Shown: one piece after another, positions 32,501 through 43,237 of the stretch
Position numbering within the stretch: position 1 is the stretch's first letter
Layout of the letters: each line of letters starts with the position of its first letter
Assembly (NCBI RefSeq): GCF_002575655.3
Contig: NC_053037.3
Span: 142,115,207 to 142,179,206, forward strand
Source of the DNA: Aegilops tauschii subsp. strangulata
Taxonomy: Eukaryota > Streptophyta > Magnoliopsida > Poales > Poaceae
Direction of reading: 5' to 3'
DNA length: 64,000 nucleotides
Position numbers and translations under genes: made by a program
The notes under the pieces: generated by a model
The model's database searches: none
What the model was told of the DNA's origin: nothing
Seen by the model: the letters and a program-made list of their open reading frames with translations, nothing else

Positions 32501-35500
32501 TCATGACTTGTCACCAGGCTGACTTGACGGCTGCGGATCATCTTGCGCCGGGTCATCTTCTTCATCTCTATCCAGTGGTTGGAAGTCAATGGTTGCCCAA
32601 TCGATCCCAATTAGGGCTTGGAATACAGCTTCATCGCTTATAAGTGTGGACGGTTCAACGTCAGGGGCATAGGTGTGCTTACGGATTGGCGGGATAAGAT
32701 TTTGAGCCTCAGGAGTTGGTGCAGCAACCCGTTTGTTGTTGACATCGTAACTCGCTTGATAGTAGGAAAGGTCAGCTTCTTCAGCCAATTGGCAAGCCAG
32801 TGGGCGCATCTCCCTGGTTATGACTCGGAGGTCATCATTGCCAAACTCTGATCCGTCTTTCCTTAAGCTCGGATAACCTTTTCCCACATCCACCGGATCA
32901 AGATCAGGCACCCATGCTTTAGCCCGGGTTAGCGCGGTAAGAGCACCTGCCCTTGCAGCCGATCTTTTCAATTCTTCAACCCGGGCAGGTAGCATTGACA
33001 ACCTTTCTAAAGTTTCTTTGATTAAGGTTGGGGGCGGCTTGTTATGAGAAGCAGTGCAGATGACCCGTTGTGCGCCGGTATATAAATGCTCTATAAGAGT
33101 ATAGGCAGCCTTCAGCTTCTTCTGCATGTCAGAGCCCAGATGAGTAATGCGAGTTCCTGCATCATTACGAACATCAGTAAACTGGCAATGTATGGGATAA
33201 TACGTGGAACACTTGAAGCAAGGAGACTTACCAAACACGACAGTGGTCATAGCATTGATCTGCTGCTTTAAACCAGTCAACTCTTCTGTCACCGGTTTAA
33301 GGGCTGCTTCTACATCCTCAGCCCTTTTCTGCAAAGTGGATTTCTCTGTATCCCAATCCACCCGTTCCTTCTGGAAATTTTCCTTCAGCTTCTCCATGGC
33401 TGCTAAGGCACTGGTCAGCTCATCCTTGGCTTTGGAGGTTTCTGCTTGCTGGGACTTGATGTTCTCTTGAAGATCAGCGGTTTGGGCTTCCTTTTTGCTC
33501 AGTTCAGCCTATAAGAGAAATACATATTGTGAGTTGACAGCACATATTTGAAGTACCAAGCACATAACAAGTTATACACTTGATACTTGGGGGCTAATGC
33601 CTATTTGCTCATTATGACAAATTTTTACAAGTCCCAAGCACAATACAAGTATTATTCTTGGCACTTGGGGGCTAATGTATGTTTGTTCAAAGTACCATTA
33701 TGGGTATTCTTCTAAAGTCTCGGTTCATCTTCAAAAAATAAACCGGCCCCTGGGGGCTACACATACGAAAGTGACAAAGTTATTATTCTAAAGTCCCGGT
33801 TCATCTTCGTAAGTTAAACCGGCCCTTGGGGACTACACCGGCGAAAGTTACAATATTACAAATCTAAAGAACCAGTTCATCTTACAAAGATAAACCGGCC
33901 CTTGGAGGCTAAGCATGCAAAGTTGAGGTATAATAAAATCCCGGTTTAGATTGACATCATAAACCGCCCCCTGGGGGCTACTGGAGTTGATATTTGAAAT
34001 TGGATATAAGAGAGAAACAGTTATGTAATTACCTCATATCGCTCCTTCATCAGATTCACTAAACCGGCTTCGAAGTCGCGGCTTGTGTACAGACGGTTTA
34101 AAAAGCCAGAATGAATGTCTTGTGCGTTGAGGTGGGCATAGCTTGACAAATCAGCATTCCACTTGCCTTTACCCATAGCGGAAATCTCGTCCTTGGCACT
34201 ATGCTTCGATAAGGCAACAGGATTGCCAGGGGCGGTGTGGCCGAAGCCAGTAATCATAATGTCATCTTCCTTGTCATCAGCAGCCTTTGATGGAGTTAAC
34301 GGTTTATCAGCAGCCTTAGCTGGGCTGGACGATTTATCATCAGTTTGGAGCGGGCTTGTCGGTTCAACAGCATGGCCCGTTGTATCAACTTCTACTTGTT
34401 CAACAAAGAAGTCATGATCTTGTGGTGGCGGATCATCAAGCATGGCATCAGCATTTGTTCCTTCTGGGTCTGGAGTTTTTTCCGGTTCAATAACTACATT
34501 ATCGTCGGCCGGTTTATTTAGCCGAGCTTTCTTGCTGGGTCTCGGCTTGGCACTGGGAAGAACAAATATGAAGGTCAATACATTGGGTGAACATAAGGTG
34601 TTAAAGGTAAATTTAAAAGTATAACTCACCCAGGAACCGTATTGAGGGGTGGAAGTTGCGTGGCCGTTGACTCGCCAGAGGATGAGTGAGGTGTGCCCTG
34701 ATAATTTGAATCAGACGGATTAAGAGGCTGTCGGAAACAACCCGCCTTGGGGCAAGAAGTATCAGGAATGTAAGAGACCTATGATCGATGTTTATGGACT
34801 GGAGTGTTCGGTAAACCGGCGGAGGAAACTACCTGGCTGCTGTGCCGAGTTGTGCGGCGGGCTTCGTGTTGCTGCTTCTTCAAAAGAAAGTTTGGGTCCA
34901 AGTGAGCTAGGGGGTGAGAAAATTTTATTTTCCGGTTTGCTTGACGGATTTTCTGTGTTGGCAGAGGATCTGAACCGGAGGAAAGGATAATTAACTCTGC
35001 ATCCTCAGCTTGGCTGCCTTCAGCGTCGTCCTGATAATAGTCATTGTCAATGAGGTGTATGAAAAAATAACCAAGGGAGTCAAGTTCTACCTCTGAGTCC
35101 GGATTATCCAGGTCAGCATCAGCATTTGGTTCAGAAGACTCAGTGGTCCTCTTCTTGGCAGGTTTTTTAGTAACCTTGGTCTTGGGGCGAGGTGTCTTGG
35201 CCGGTTTATCCTGTGGTTTCTTCTTCCAAAACGGATCATCGCCCTGTCAAAGATGGACAAAATTTTGAGAGAGTATTTAAAAGGATCAAGCTAAAACAAA
35301 AAGTTATATGATTCTTACAGCTGGCGGTTTATTGGAAGTATAGAAAGGTCTTAGCCCGATCTTGCTACAGGCAGCCTCCGGTTCATTCAGTATTTTCTTG
35401 ACAGATTCAGTAACTTCATCTTCTGTTAGCTAAATGTCAATATGTCGTTGAGGATCTTTCAAACTCCCCGTGTACTCACACATTAAACCGGGGCGCCGGC

Positions 35501-36206
35501 TTAAAGCCAAAATGCTCCAGGATATCCAGCAGCGCACAAAGTCGACACCTGTTAAACCGTTCGCCTTAAAGGCTCTGAGCTTTGAAAGTTGAGGTGCGTA
35601 GTTGGACCGTTCCTTTGCAGTCAGCCTCTGAGGAAATGGATGTGTATTGCTAAGCCGGTGAGGACGATAACCCGGCAGAGGATTTTCATCAGTTGGAGAA
35701 GTATCTCGGCGGTAAAACCAAGTCTGATTCCAGTCCTTGGGGTGACTATGAAGCTTGGCGTGAGGGAAGCTGACATCTTTCCTCTTTTGAATCGCCATTC
35801 CACCAAGTTTAGTGTTGGGTCCGTCTGTAAACTCTGTACGACGGTTCAAGTGGAAGAAATCCCTAAACAGTTCAACTGTGGGTTCCTCTTGAAGATAAGC
35901 CTCGCAAAATACTTGGAAATTACAAACATTGGACACAGAGTTTGGCCCAATGTCCTGAGGATGGAGTTGGAAACTAGCAAGTACATCTCAGAATTTTTTT
36001 GACCCGGGAGGACTAAACCCTCGACCCAGGTGGTCAGTGAACACGACTACTTCTCCATCCTTGGGTTCAGGAGGATTTTCTAGACTAGGGACCCTCCAGT
36101 GGATAACTTCTTTCTTTGCTAAAGCGCCAGTTGCGACACAGCCCTCTAGTTGCTCTTCCGTAACCCGGGAAGGGACCCAGTTACAAGCATAAAATTGTTT
36201 GGCCAT
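32501..36206 (-). pseudogene. Antisense four-exon gene of the Tat element (putative gypsy-type transposon domain)
   Basis: The model is complement(join(32501..33508, 34033..34552, 34630..35243, 35319..36206)), 1,009 codons plus stop. Donors are GTAAGAATC, GTGAGTTAT and GTAATTACA; acceptors are TTTGACAG, CTTCCCAG and CTTATAG. The frame is kept across all junctions. Exon 1 starts MAKQFYACNWVPSRVTEEQL and resembles the plant 'putative gypsy type transposon' domain (HWRVPSLENPPEPKDGEVVV and NFQVFCEAYLQEEPTVELFR). Exon 2 is Lys/Pro-rich, nucleus-like; exon 3 is acidic and Ser/Pro-rich; exon 4 begins with a long coiled coil (MEKLKENFQKERVDW onward). Stops: TGA 35988-35990, TAG 35430-35432, TAG 34779-34781. 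Function is unknown. The role of such antisense ORFs in Tat elements is not established. Confidence 0.8.
33712..33985. repeat. Tandem array of four ~73-bp units in an intron of the antisense gene
   Basis: Units begin near 33712, 33792, 33866 and 33937. Each has a cccggttcatcttc-like start, a core taaaccggcccttgggggct and a variable tail. The array is inside intron 3 (33509-34032). The repeated ggggcttgg/ggggctaatg words also occur at 31320 and 33590. Confidence 0.75.
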
Positions 36207-36931
36207 TGCAATGAAAAGCTGGAAAAAGATAAATGCCAGTTTAAGATTTATGACGGACAAGCATAAAGCGACGCAAGATTGGAAGCAGAAAAAGAGGCAT
36301 GTACACATTGTTAAACCGGAGTCTGACATTGGAAGAGTTACAAATCGGCGGTTTAAAAGGGGACTAATGGTACCTACCGGATTATCATTTTCTAAAAAGT
36401 TAAACCGCCTAAATCGGTATGGGAGGTGCAGATCTCAAATATCTAAGTAAGGGAAAGAACAAGTTTCACAGATTGATGTGGTAATTTCAGATCTGCAGCG
36501 TATCAATAAATCAAAATATATTTAGACCTAAGATGCAGATGCTTAAGCAGTTCATCAGATCTAGATGAGATTATACTATACAGAGAAGATACGCTAGTGA
36601 TGAGAAAGGGGATTATAACTACGATCGCACAGGAAAATATGAGATTTAAACTTGCCAAGTTATACTACGGAGAAGAATAGGGAAGAACAATGCTATACTT
36701 CGAGGAACACCGAAACCCCAATGGCGTATCCAGAGCAAGGAAAGGGGAAACTTATGCTGATGGACAGCGGAGGAGCGTCGCGTTTCTCTGGTGCGTTCAG
36801 GTTGATGCAGCGGCCGGTGTTGAGGTCGAGGGCGGAGCTTGACGACGGCGGCCGAGCGTAAGGGTCAGGTTGGCGCAAGGAAGAAGAAGCAAAGAGGCAC
36901 GGGAAAAAAAATGAAAAGAACCCCCTGGTCT

Positions 36932-36939
36932 TATTTATA
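36932..36939 (-). promoter_or_regulatory. TATA-like box for the antisense gene
   Basis: Minus-strand TATAAATA (context cccttataaataagacc), followed downstream on that strand by a leader with a high GC and CT content. Spacing to the antisense ATG (36206) would leave a long leader, possibly spliced. Confidence 0.5.
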
Positions 36940-37189
36940 AGGGAAAGGGATAAGTGACAGGCGCGAAAATCGAGGAGCCCAAAAATTGGATATGTGACGG
37001 AGTTGTCGCCTCGATTCTCAGAGGCTCATTAATGGAGGTGAGATATGAACAACTTTTAATAACAGGTGACGTCATGGCGATTTATTATGATCCTGGAAGA
37101 TGACGTCATGGCGGTTTACAAGATTTACGCGAAGGTGCTGAAGGAGGAATTTTCCTAAGTGTTGAAGATTGACATGAACAGGTTCAAAT

Positions 37190-37204
37190 CAATCTGGGGC
37201 CTAA
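37190..37204 (+). promoter_or_regulatory. Polypurine tract of the Tat element
   Basis: The sequence caatctggggcctaa lies directly before the 3' LTR; the purine block is short (ggggcc interrupted), so the exact tract is uncertain. Confidence 0.45.
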
Positions 37205-37730
37205 TGTTGGGGATATTACTACTGTGTACAAACTGGCCAGGAGAGGCCGGATTATCCCCATAATGAGTTATTTATATTTTAAGTCCATGAAGACAAGGAG
37301 TGTGGCGCTTTACGAAGGCCCAGGGCCCAGGGGTGGATTAAGGCCTGTAGACATAAACCGCCATTGATATGTAAACTTGTATTGTAAGATAGGAAAGAGT
37401 AGAAACCAAGCCGGACACGTTTATTAGCCGGCCTCAGGATTCTGTAAACTGACGGGCGTCAACCTATGTATATAAAGGGACGACCCGGCGGCGGTTTAGG
37501 GACAACAAACAACAACTCGAGAGCCAGGCATAGCGGATTCGCTCCCTAGTCATCGAAACCCTAGCAATTCCACAACAACTGGATTAGGCCTTTACCTTCA
37601 CCGCAAGGGGCCGAACCAGTATAAACTCTCTGCGTCCTTTGTCCGCTTTAACCCCTTTAAGCTAACCCGTCGCGATGGCTCCACGACTAAGTCCATTCAC
37701 TAGGACATCTGCCGTGACAAACCCACGACA
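37205..37730 (+). repeat. 3' LTR of the Tat element
   Basis: 526 bp, same length as the 5' LTR and about 18 substitutions apart by eye; several are C/T or G/A changes. The element is followed by actta, the diverged TSD. Confidence 0.93.
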
Positions 37731-40640
37731 ACTTATATTGAGAAACCGCCATTCCCTGTTAGAATAAAGGATCATGCTAAAGCTTCAACCATGGTTCGTA
37801 AGAGTTATACTAGAACACCTACACCCCCTGAACAAATTAAGGTTGAACCTAGTATAGCTATGGTTAAAGATCTCTTGGTAGATAATATTGATGGGCATGT
37901 TATCTATTTCTGTGATGAAGCTGTTAGAATTGCTAAACCCGATACTAAAGACAAACATAGACCTGTTGTTGGCATGCCTGTTGTTTCTGTCAAAATAGGA
38001 GATCATTGTTATCATGGCTTATGTGATGTGGGTGCTAGTGTGAGTGCAATTCCTTATACCTTATATAAAGAAATTATGAATGATATTGCACCTGCTGAGA
38101 TAGAAGATATTAATGTTACTATTAAGCTTGCTAATAGAGATACTATATCAGCAATTGGGATTGTTAGAGATTTGAAGTCTTGTGTGGGAAGATAAAATAT
38201 CCTACTGATTTTCTTGTTCTTGGTTCCCCACAAGATAATTTTTGTCCCATTATATTTGGTAAACCCTTCTTGAATACTGTTAATGCTAAGATAGACTGCG
38301 AGAAAGATATTGTTACTGTTGGTTTAGGAGATATGTCTCATGATTTTAATTTCTCAAAATTTCGTAGACAACCCCATGATAAAGAATTGCCTAATAAAGA
38401 TGAAATTATTGGTCTTGCTTCTATTGCCGTGTCTCCTAATGATCCCTTAGAACAATATTTGCTAGACCATGAAAATGATATGTCTATGAATGAAAGAAGA
38501 GAGATATATGAAATATTCTTTAATCAAGGACCTATTTTGAAACATAATTTGCCTGTTGAAATCCTTGGGGATCCTCCCCCACCTAAGGGTGATCCCATGT
38601 TTGAGCTTAAACAATTACCTGATACTCTGAAATATGCTTATCTTCATGAAAAGAAGATATATCCTGTTATTATTAGTGCTAACCTTTCAGAGCATGAAGA
38701 AAAGAAATTATTGAAAACTCTGAAGAAGCACCATGCCGCTATTGGGTATACTCTTGATGATCTTAAGGGAATTAGTCCCACTTTATGTCAACACAAAATT
38801 AAATTGGAGAAAGATACTAAACCAGTTGTTGATCATCAACGACGGTTAAATCCTAAGATGAAAGAAGTGGTAAGGAATGAAATACTAAAGCTTCTGGAGG
38901 CAGATATAATTTATCCTATTGCTGATAGTCAATGGGTAAGTCCTATTCGTTGTGTCCCTAAGAAGGGAGGTATTACTGTTGTTCCAAATGATAAGAATGA
39001 ATTGATTCCACAAAGAATTGTTACAGGTTATAGAATGGCAATTGATTTTTGCAAATTGAATAAAGCTACTAGAAAAGATCATCACCCTCTACCTTTTATC
39101 GACCAAATGCTAGAAAGATTATCCAAACATACTCATTTTTGCTTTCTAGATGGTTATTCTGGTTTCTCTCAAATACCTGTGTCAAAAGAAGATCAAGAGA
39201 AAACCACTTTTACTTGCCCTTTAGATACCTTTGCTTATAGACGTATGCCTTTTGGTTTATGCAATGCACCTGCTACCTTTCGAAGATGTATGACTGCTAT
39301 ATTCCCTGACTTTTGTGAAAAGATTGTTGAAGTTTTCATGGATGATTTTTCCGTTTACGGAACTTCTTTTGATGATTGCTTAAGCAACCTTGATCGAGTT
39401 TTGCAGAGATTTGAAGAAAATAATCTTGTCTTGAATTGGGAGAAGTGCCACTTTATGTTTAATGAAGGTATTGTCTTGGGGCATAAAATTTCTGAAAGGA
39501 GTATTGAAGTTGATAAAGCTAAAGTAGATGCTATTGAAAAGATGCCGTGTCCTAAAGATATTAAAGGTATAAGAAGTTTCCTTGGTCATGCGGGTTTCTA
39601 TAGAAGGTTTATTAAAGACTTCTCTAAAATTTCTAGGCCTCTCACTAATCTCTTACAAAAAGATATTCCTTTTGTTTTTGATGATGATTGTGTAGAACAT
39701 TTGAAATACTTAAGAAAGCCTTGATTTCTGCACCTATAGTTCAGCCACCTGATTGGAACCTACCCTTTGAAATTATCTGTGATGCTAGTGATTATGCTGT
39801 TGGTGCTGTTCTAGGACAAAGAGTTGATAAGAAATTAAATGTTATTCAGTATGCTAGTAAAACTCTAGATAGTGCCCAGAGAAATTATGCTACTACTGAA
39901 AAAGAATTTTTAGCAGTTGTATTTGCATGTGATAAGCTCAGACCTTATATTGTTGATTCCAAAGTAACTGTTCACACTGATCATGTTGCTATTAAATATC
40001 TTATGAAAAAGAAAGATGCTAAACCTAGACTTATTAGATGGGTTCTCTTGCTACAAGAATTTGATTTGCATATTGTTGATAGAAAGGGAGCTGAGAACCC
40101 CGTTGCAGACAACTTGTCTAGGTTAGAAAATGTTCTTGATGACCCACTATCTATTGATGATAGCTTTCCTGATGAACAATTAAATGTCGTAAATGCTTCT
40201 CGTAATGCTCCATGGTATGCTGATTATGCTAATTATATTGTTGCTAAATTTATACCTCCCAGATTCACATACCAGCAAAAGAAAAAGTTTTTCTATGATT
40301 TAAGACATTACTTCTGGGATGACCCACACCTTTATAAAGAAGGAGTAGATGGTGTTATTACACATTGTGTACCTGAGCATGAACAGGAACAGATCCTACT
40401 CAAGTGCCACTCCGAGTCTTAGGGAGTACACCACGCTGGAGATAGAACTCACATAAGGTATTGCAATTTGGGTTCTATTGGCCCACTCTCTTTAAAGATT
40501 CCTGTAAGTTTGTCTTGTCTTGTGATGAATGCCAAAGGATTGGTAATATTAGTAGACGTCAGGAAATGCCTATGAATTATTCACTTGTTATTGAACCATT
40601 TGATGTCTGGGGCTTTGATTATATGGGACCTTTTCCTTCC
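37731..40640 (+). pseudogene. Athila-like pol: protease, RT, RNase H and start of integrase
   Basis: Frames: 37791-38195, then 38180-39724, then 39688-40422, then 40461-40640, so at least three frameshifts. Protease active site: GLCDVGASVSAIPYTLYK. RT: YRMAIDFCKLNKATRKDHHP, HFCFLDGYSGFSQIPVS, PFGLCNAPATFRRCM and the catalytic VFMDDFSVYG. RNase [21 protein letters not shown] and [10 protein letters not shown]. Integrase zinc region: FKDSCKFVLSCDECQRIGN. The catalytic core begins with WGFDYMGPFPS (first Asp), where the chromovirus insertion interrupts it. In RT, FMDD replaces the common YVDD. Continues at 49474. Confidence 0.9.
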
Positions 40641-40934
40641 TGATGCGGAGCATCCCAAGGTCATCCCCATGGATATACCTACGTCTTCCACGACACCACT
40701 TGGACCAATGACAAGAGCCCGAGCCAAGGGTATTGAAGATAAGGTGAACTCGCTCCTTTCCGAACTACTACTTTCGACACAAGAGACATGGCTACTAACT
40801 CAAATGGAAACACTATGTGTGCTTAGGTACTTGGAGGAAAGCCATGGAACATCTACATCCAATGGACAAGACGGTGAGGACACCAAGTGCGAAGGACAAG
40901 AAGATGGGCTGCCACGGAAGCTATAGCCACCGGA

Positions 40935-41275
40935 CGACTGGCCCGGCCCGGACGTCCGGCCCCTGAAGGTCACGCCAGCCCCGGGAACTCAGGCCAACGA
41001 AAGCTACAGCGGCCGGACGTCCGACCAGGACCGGACATTCGACAACTCCTAGGCTCCCGACGACCGAACCCCTCCGGACGACCGACGCCACGCCAACATA
41101 ACGAAATCTACGGAAATCCGAGGAGGACCGGACGTCCGACACCACGGCAACAGAACCTAATCTTCGGATGTCCGAAGATCCACGGACGTCCGGACCGTCC
41201 CGAGCTTCCGGATGTCCTATGCCCACCGGACGTCCGACGCCCACCGGACGTGCGACGCCCACCGGGCGTCCGACC
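40935..41275. repeat. Cluster of palindromic cggacgtccg motifs, 5' LTR
   Basis: At least five exact copies of the 10-bp palindrome (near 40951, 41014, 41134, 41194, 41230) and six or more one- or two-base variants such as cggatgtccg and cgggcgtccg. The same cluster, with fewer exact copies, is in the 3' LTR at 48700-49010. Confidence 0.85.
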
Positions 41276-41343
41276 CCTGGTTGTGTCCAGTTGCGGGCTG
41301 AGGCCCATGTACCCCTTCACTTCGCCCCCATTTGCACTAAGAC

Positions 41344-41351
41344 TATAAATA
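41344..41351 (+). promoter_or_regulatory. TATA box of the chromovirus 5' LTR
   Basis: TATAAATA, matched in the 3' LTR at 49080-49087; it lies about 70 bp after the palindrome cluster. Confidence 0.7.
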
Positions 41352-41729
41352 GACCTCCTCCTCCTCCTAGTTAGGGTTAGCATTGGTTTAGCTCATATGT
41401 GAGATAGAGCTTTGCTCATCCATACAGATCTACTCCACGAGAGAGACCGCGGCCCCTCTACGGGGAAGATCACCTTGGATTCAAGACCCCCTCTTGGGTG
41501 GCCCCATCAAGACCTCCTCACGGAGAAGAACCGGTTACCCTTTGTATCGTCCTTTGTTGACCGTGGATCTTGTATCTCCTCCCGTGTTTCGAGGATCTAG
41601 CATATGTGTGACCTAATCTCGTTGGTTTGAGTATTCTCTTGTGTTTTCCCTCGTGTTTCTCCTCGTGTTCTTAGTTGGGATCCGCTCCTTTCGTGAAAGA
41701 TCGGCCGCATAGGGTTCCACCCTACATCA

Positions 41730-43237
41730 TCTTGGTATCATGAGCCACGTTGATCACGATTTCGGAGCCCCCTCTCTTTGTTTTCTAGCTTGATTTTGTC
41801 CCAAATTCAAAAATCCCCCCACAAAAATAGCCCCAATTTTTTTTGTGGTTTGTTGGTGTGATGAAGTTTTGTTGGATTTGATCCATGGATTTGCTTTTCC
41901 TCGAGTGGATCTACCTTTTCCCCATCATCTCCACCTTTTCCATCCACAAAATCGCCCGGATTTGACCAATTTCGCCACTTCCACAACGAGCCCTAGCAGT
42001 TCATCCCATGCCCGATTTTGCCCAGGCACCGGATGTCCGACAACTTCCGGACGTCTGACGACCAGACGACCGCAATTCCCCGGACGTTCGTACTTCCCTG
42101 ACAAAACTGAAAAAGTTCAGTTCGGCCACCACCACTTCTCCACCTCCACCTCCGCATACACATTCCTATACAACCACCACTTATGCATACCACCACCATA
42201 GCTTTTCCGCTACCCATTCCCACGATTTTGACACATTTTTGTCTTTGAGAATTTGAGTTGCGGTACGCGTGTCCTATTGTGTTTCGGCTATCTAGGTACG
42301 GTTCGACATCGACATCACCGCCACTCATCTTTGCCACAGACTCGTCATCATCGGTAACCTCATCTCGGTATTGTGATATCATCATACATTCTCGCAATTG
42401 CATTGATAACCCCATAGCCTTACTTTTGCGTACCTTACCCATCGAGACTAGCCTTTGAGTATTGCCGGCAACGTGACTTGTGCACATTAGTGATCATACT
42501 TCCCATAGCATACATACCATATCATCGTGGTGCATATCTTGGTATCATCTCTTGTGTCACAAAGTTGTCATCGCATACACAATTGCTATCTTGGTTCGTG
42601 AAGCATTGCATGAGAAAAGAGCTCAAACAACAAAGGGCCAAACAAGCTTTTAAGCAAAATGGAAAAGATAAGCAAAGAGCTTATAAGCAAGAACCATAGC
42701 ATCATACAACATTAAGATTGTCATACTCGATCATCTTGGATCATATCACCGGAATACCATACATATAGCATACTTGGGATAGAAGTCGTTGCATTTTTGC
42801 CTAGTAGGTTGTGCACAAGTTCATATCCGCCTATTGTGCAATCGTGCTAGCGTCTCTCTAGTATTGTGCAACAAGAGCATTTTCGTGGATTCCACATTCT
42901 GGATCATTCCTTGGTTGCACGATCCCACTTATCTATTTGCGTGTGTGTTTCCGTGTAACATATCTTGTTTTTGGTCTACTTGTTGCATTTGCAAATTTGT
43001 GAATCTTTTTCAACATTATTGAGTCTCATTAACAATTCCATAAAATTTTGTGCCACCATCCTAACCAAGCTCCACCATAAGCTTTTACTTGTGTAGGTGT
43101 GAGAAACCGACAAGAATTGGTACCAATTGTGCTATTTCCTTGTTACACATTGAGTGATCATTGATCCATCTTCAACATCGGTCAAGGTACATTTGGTATA
43201 AGTTCTTCTCTTTCTCCCACTCACATATTTGCTTGAC
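41730..43237 (+). other. Chromovirus primer binding site and long leader
   Basis: The PBS-like tcttggtatcatgagcc starts at 41730 and resembles the initiator-Met tRNA complement with one inserted base. The leader is about 1.5 kb, T-rich on the coding strand, and carries one more patch of the LTR palindrome motif (ccggatgtccg, cggacgtctg, cggacgttcg at 42028-42090). No ORF is supported. Confidence 0.7.

Larger units (their letters stand above)
36207..37204. other. Upstream region of the antisense gene and 3' end of the Tat body
   Basis: On the minus strand this is the promoter and leader of the antisense gene. It contains a GC-rich leader (about 36770-36890), CT-rich stretches and splice-like sequences, plus the polypurine tract at its right end. 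No other gene is seen. Confidence 0.6.
24062..37730 (+). mobile_element. Tat-type Ty3/Gypsy retrotransposon with antisense gene, full length
   Basis: Two 526-bp LTRs (24062-24587, 37205-37730) start tgttggggatattactac and end cccacgaca. By eye they differ at about 18 positions, so the insertion is not very recent. The TSD is gctta/actta with one G-to-A mismatch. Gag-protease, RT, two RNase H-type domains and integrase lie on the plus strand (24532-31126). A 6-kb 3' region holds tandem repeats and a multi-exon antisense gene. The second RNase H and the antisense gene place it in the Tat lineage (as in maize Grande); this is inference from layout. Confidence 0.92.
40641..41729 (+). repeat. 5' LTR of the chromovirus
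   Basis: Contains an array of palindromic cggacgtccg motifs (40935-41275), a TATAAATA box at 41344-41351 and the C-terminal pol coding sequence (ATG-less copy) near its start. Confidence 0.93.

Noticed and set aside
33182..33231. A 50-nt intron with GTAAGT and CAG consensus in the last antisense exon
   Set aside because: Too short for a plant intron, and removing it breaks the frame, whereas the uninterrupted exon stays open and keeps the total length divisible by three.
40887..41383. Long Pro/Arg-rich ORFs on both strands of the chromovirus LTR
   Set aside because: They arise from the GC-rich palindrome array, which lacks stops in several frames; the same happens in the 3' LTR.
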